From positions 117,959 to 181,958 of the forward strand of contig NZ_VIKX01000187.1 of NCBI RefSeq assembly GCF_009711935.1: a DNA stretch of 64,000 bases, given 5' to 3'. This DNA comes from Dolichospermum sp. UHCC 0259. Its GTDB lineage: Bacteria; Cyanobacteriota; Cyanobacteriia; Cyanobacteriales; Nostocaceae. The notes beneath the pieces were generated by a model. It had not been told where the DNA came from. It saw only the letters and a program-made list of their open reading frames with translations, and ran no database searches. Below, piece after piece: positions 63,978 to 64,000 of this stretch (the stretch's first letter is position 1; each line of letters starts with the position of its first letter). The position numbers were made by a program, and so were the translations under genes.

Positions 63978-64000
63978 ATGGTAGAGATATCTAGGCATCT
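63978..64000 (+). CDS. Possible start of a further gene, cut by window edge
   Basis: ATG 63978 preceded by AGAGAGGA at a good distance, opening MVEISRH. Only seven codons are visible, so the product cannot be judged. The 153 bases between the kinase stop and this ATG show no other gene. Confidence 0.4.

Overview
The window reads as a chromosomal segment of a filamentous, heterocyst-forming cyanobacterium (Nostocales). The evidence is a complete heterocyst-glycolipid (hgl) gene island, chlP for chlorophyll/tocopherol/phylloquinone phytyl chains, a cyanobacterial-type LexA with its own operator, many HIP1 octamers (GCGATCGC), and the short tandem heptanucleotide repeats typical of Anabaena/Nostoc relatives. 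Base composition is AT-rich. Functions were assigned from motifs and remembered family knowledge; no database search was run.

Layout. 1-13.5 kb is housekeeping DNA: a large Hsp70/actin-fold protein cut by the window edge, a Crp-type regulator, a DUF2232 membrane protein, a CobT-like enzyme, a lipoprotein binding protein, pdhB and a secD-secF pair. 13.5-17.2 kb is an accessory patch: a nuclease-like protein, Uma2, an AbrB-like protein, a VapBC-type toxin-antitoxin pair, and remnants of a helicase and of Uma2. 17.5-25.7 kb (minus strand) is the tailoring and export half of the hgl island: glycosyltransferase HglT, two further glycosyltransferases, a DUF2141 protein, an epimerase-like SDR, and the HgdC/HgdB exporter subunits. 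A 1.6 kb gap with no gene separates it from the divergent synthase half at 27.3-43.0 kb. That half is a PfaA/B/C/D-like polyketide synthase: hglE (KS-AT-ACP-ACP-partial KR), a KR-DH protein, hglD (KS), hglC (degenerate KS plus AT), hglA (enoyl reductase) and hglB (ACP plus thioester reductase). Together these would build a long-chain polyhydroxy fatty alcohol, release it reductively, glycosylate it and export it to the heterocyst laminated layer.

At the place expected for hetN lies a short-chain dehydrogenase of a different type that lacks the RGSGR pentapeptide, followed by Uma2 and a copied fragment of that SDR's own 3' end. Then come yidD and chlP. 47-52.8 kb is a second accessory patch: an unknown three-gene operon, an ApeA/HEPN-like gene split by a 125-bp MITE with an 11-bp inverted repeat and TA duplication, and a three-gene TIGR04255 / unknown / HEPN operon. 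That operon is flanked by two decayed copies of one gene end and sits next to tRNA-Thr. 53-64 kb holds argF, lexA, an XPB-like helicase, a uracil-DNA-glycosylase-like gene, a substrate-binding lipoprotein and two tandem hybrid histidine kinases with nearly identical receiver ends.

The strongest structural signals are: (1) one ancestral helicase-vapB-vapC locus now split between 16.6 kb and 56.3 kb as a roughly 255-bp inverted repeat enclosing the whole hgl island; (2) the MITE-split HEPN gene, whose reading frame is restored exactly by removing the MITE; (3) accessory cassettes repeatedly bracketed by a gene and a copy of its 3' end; (4) 23-bp palindromes and heptamer repeats embedded in frame in linkers of the HglE synthase.
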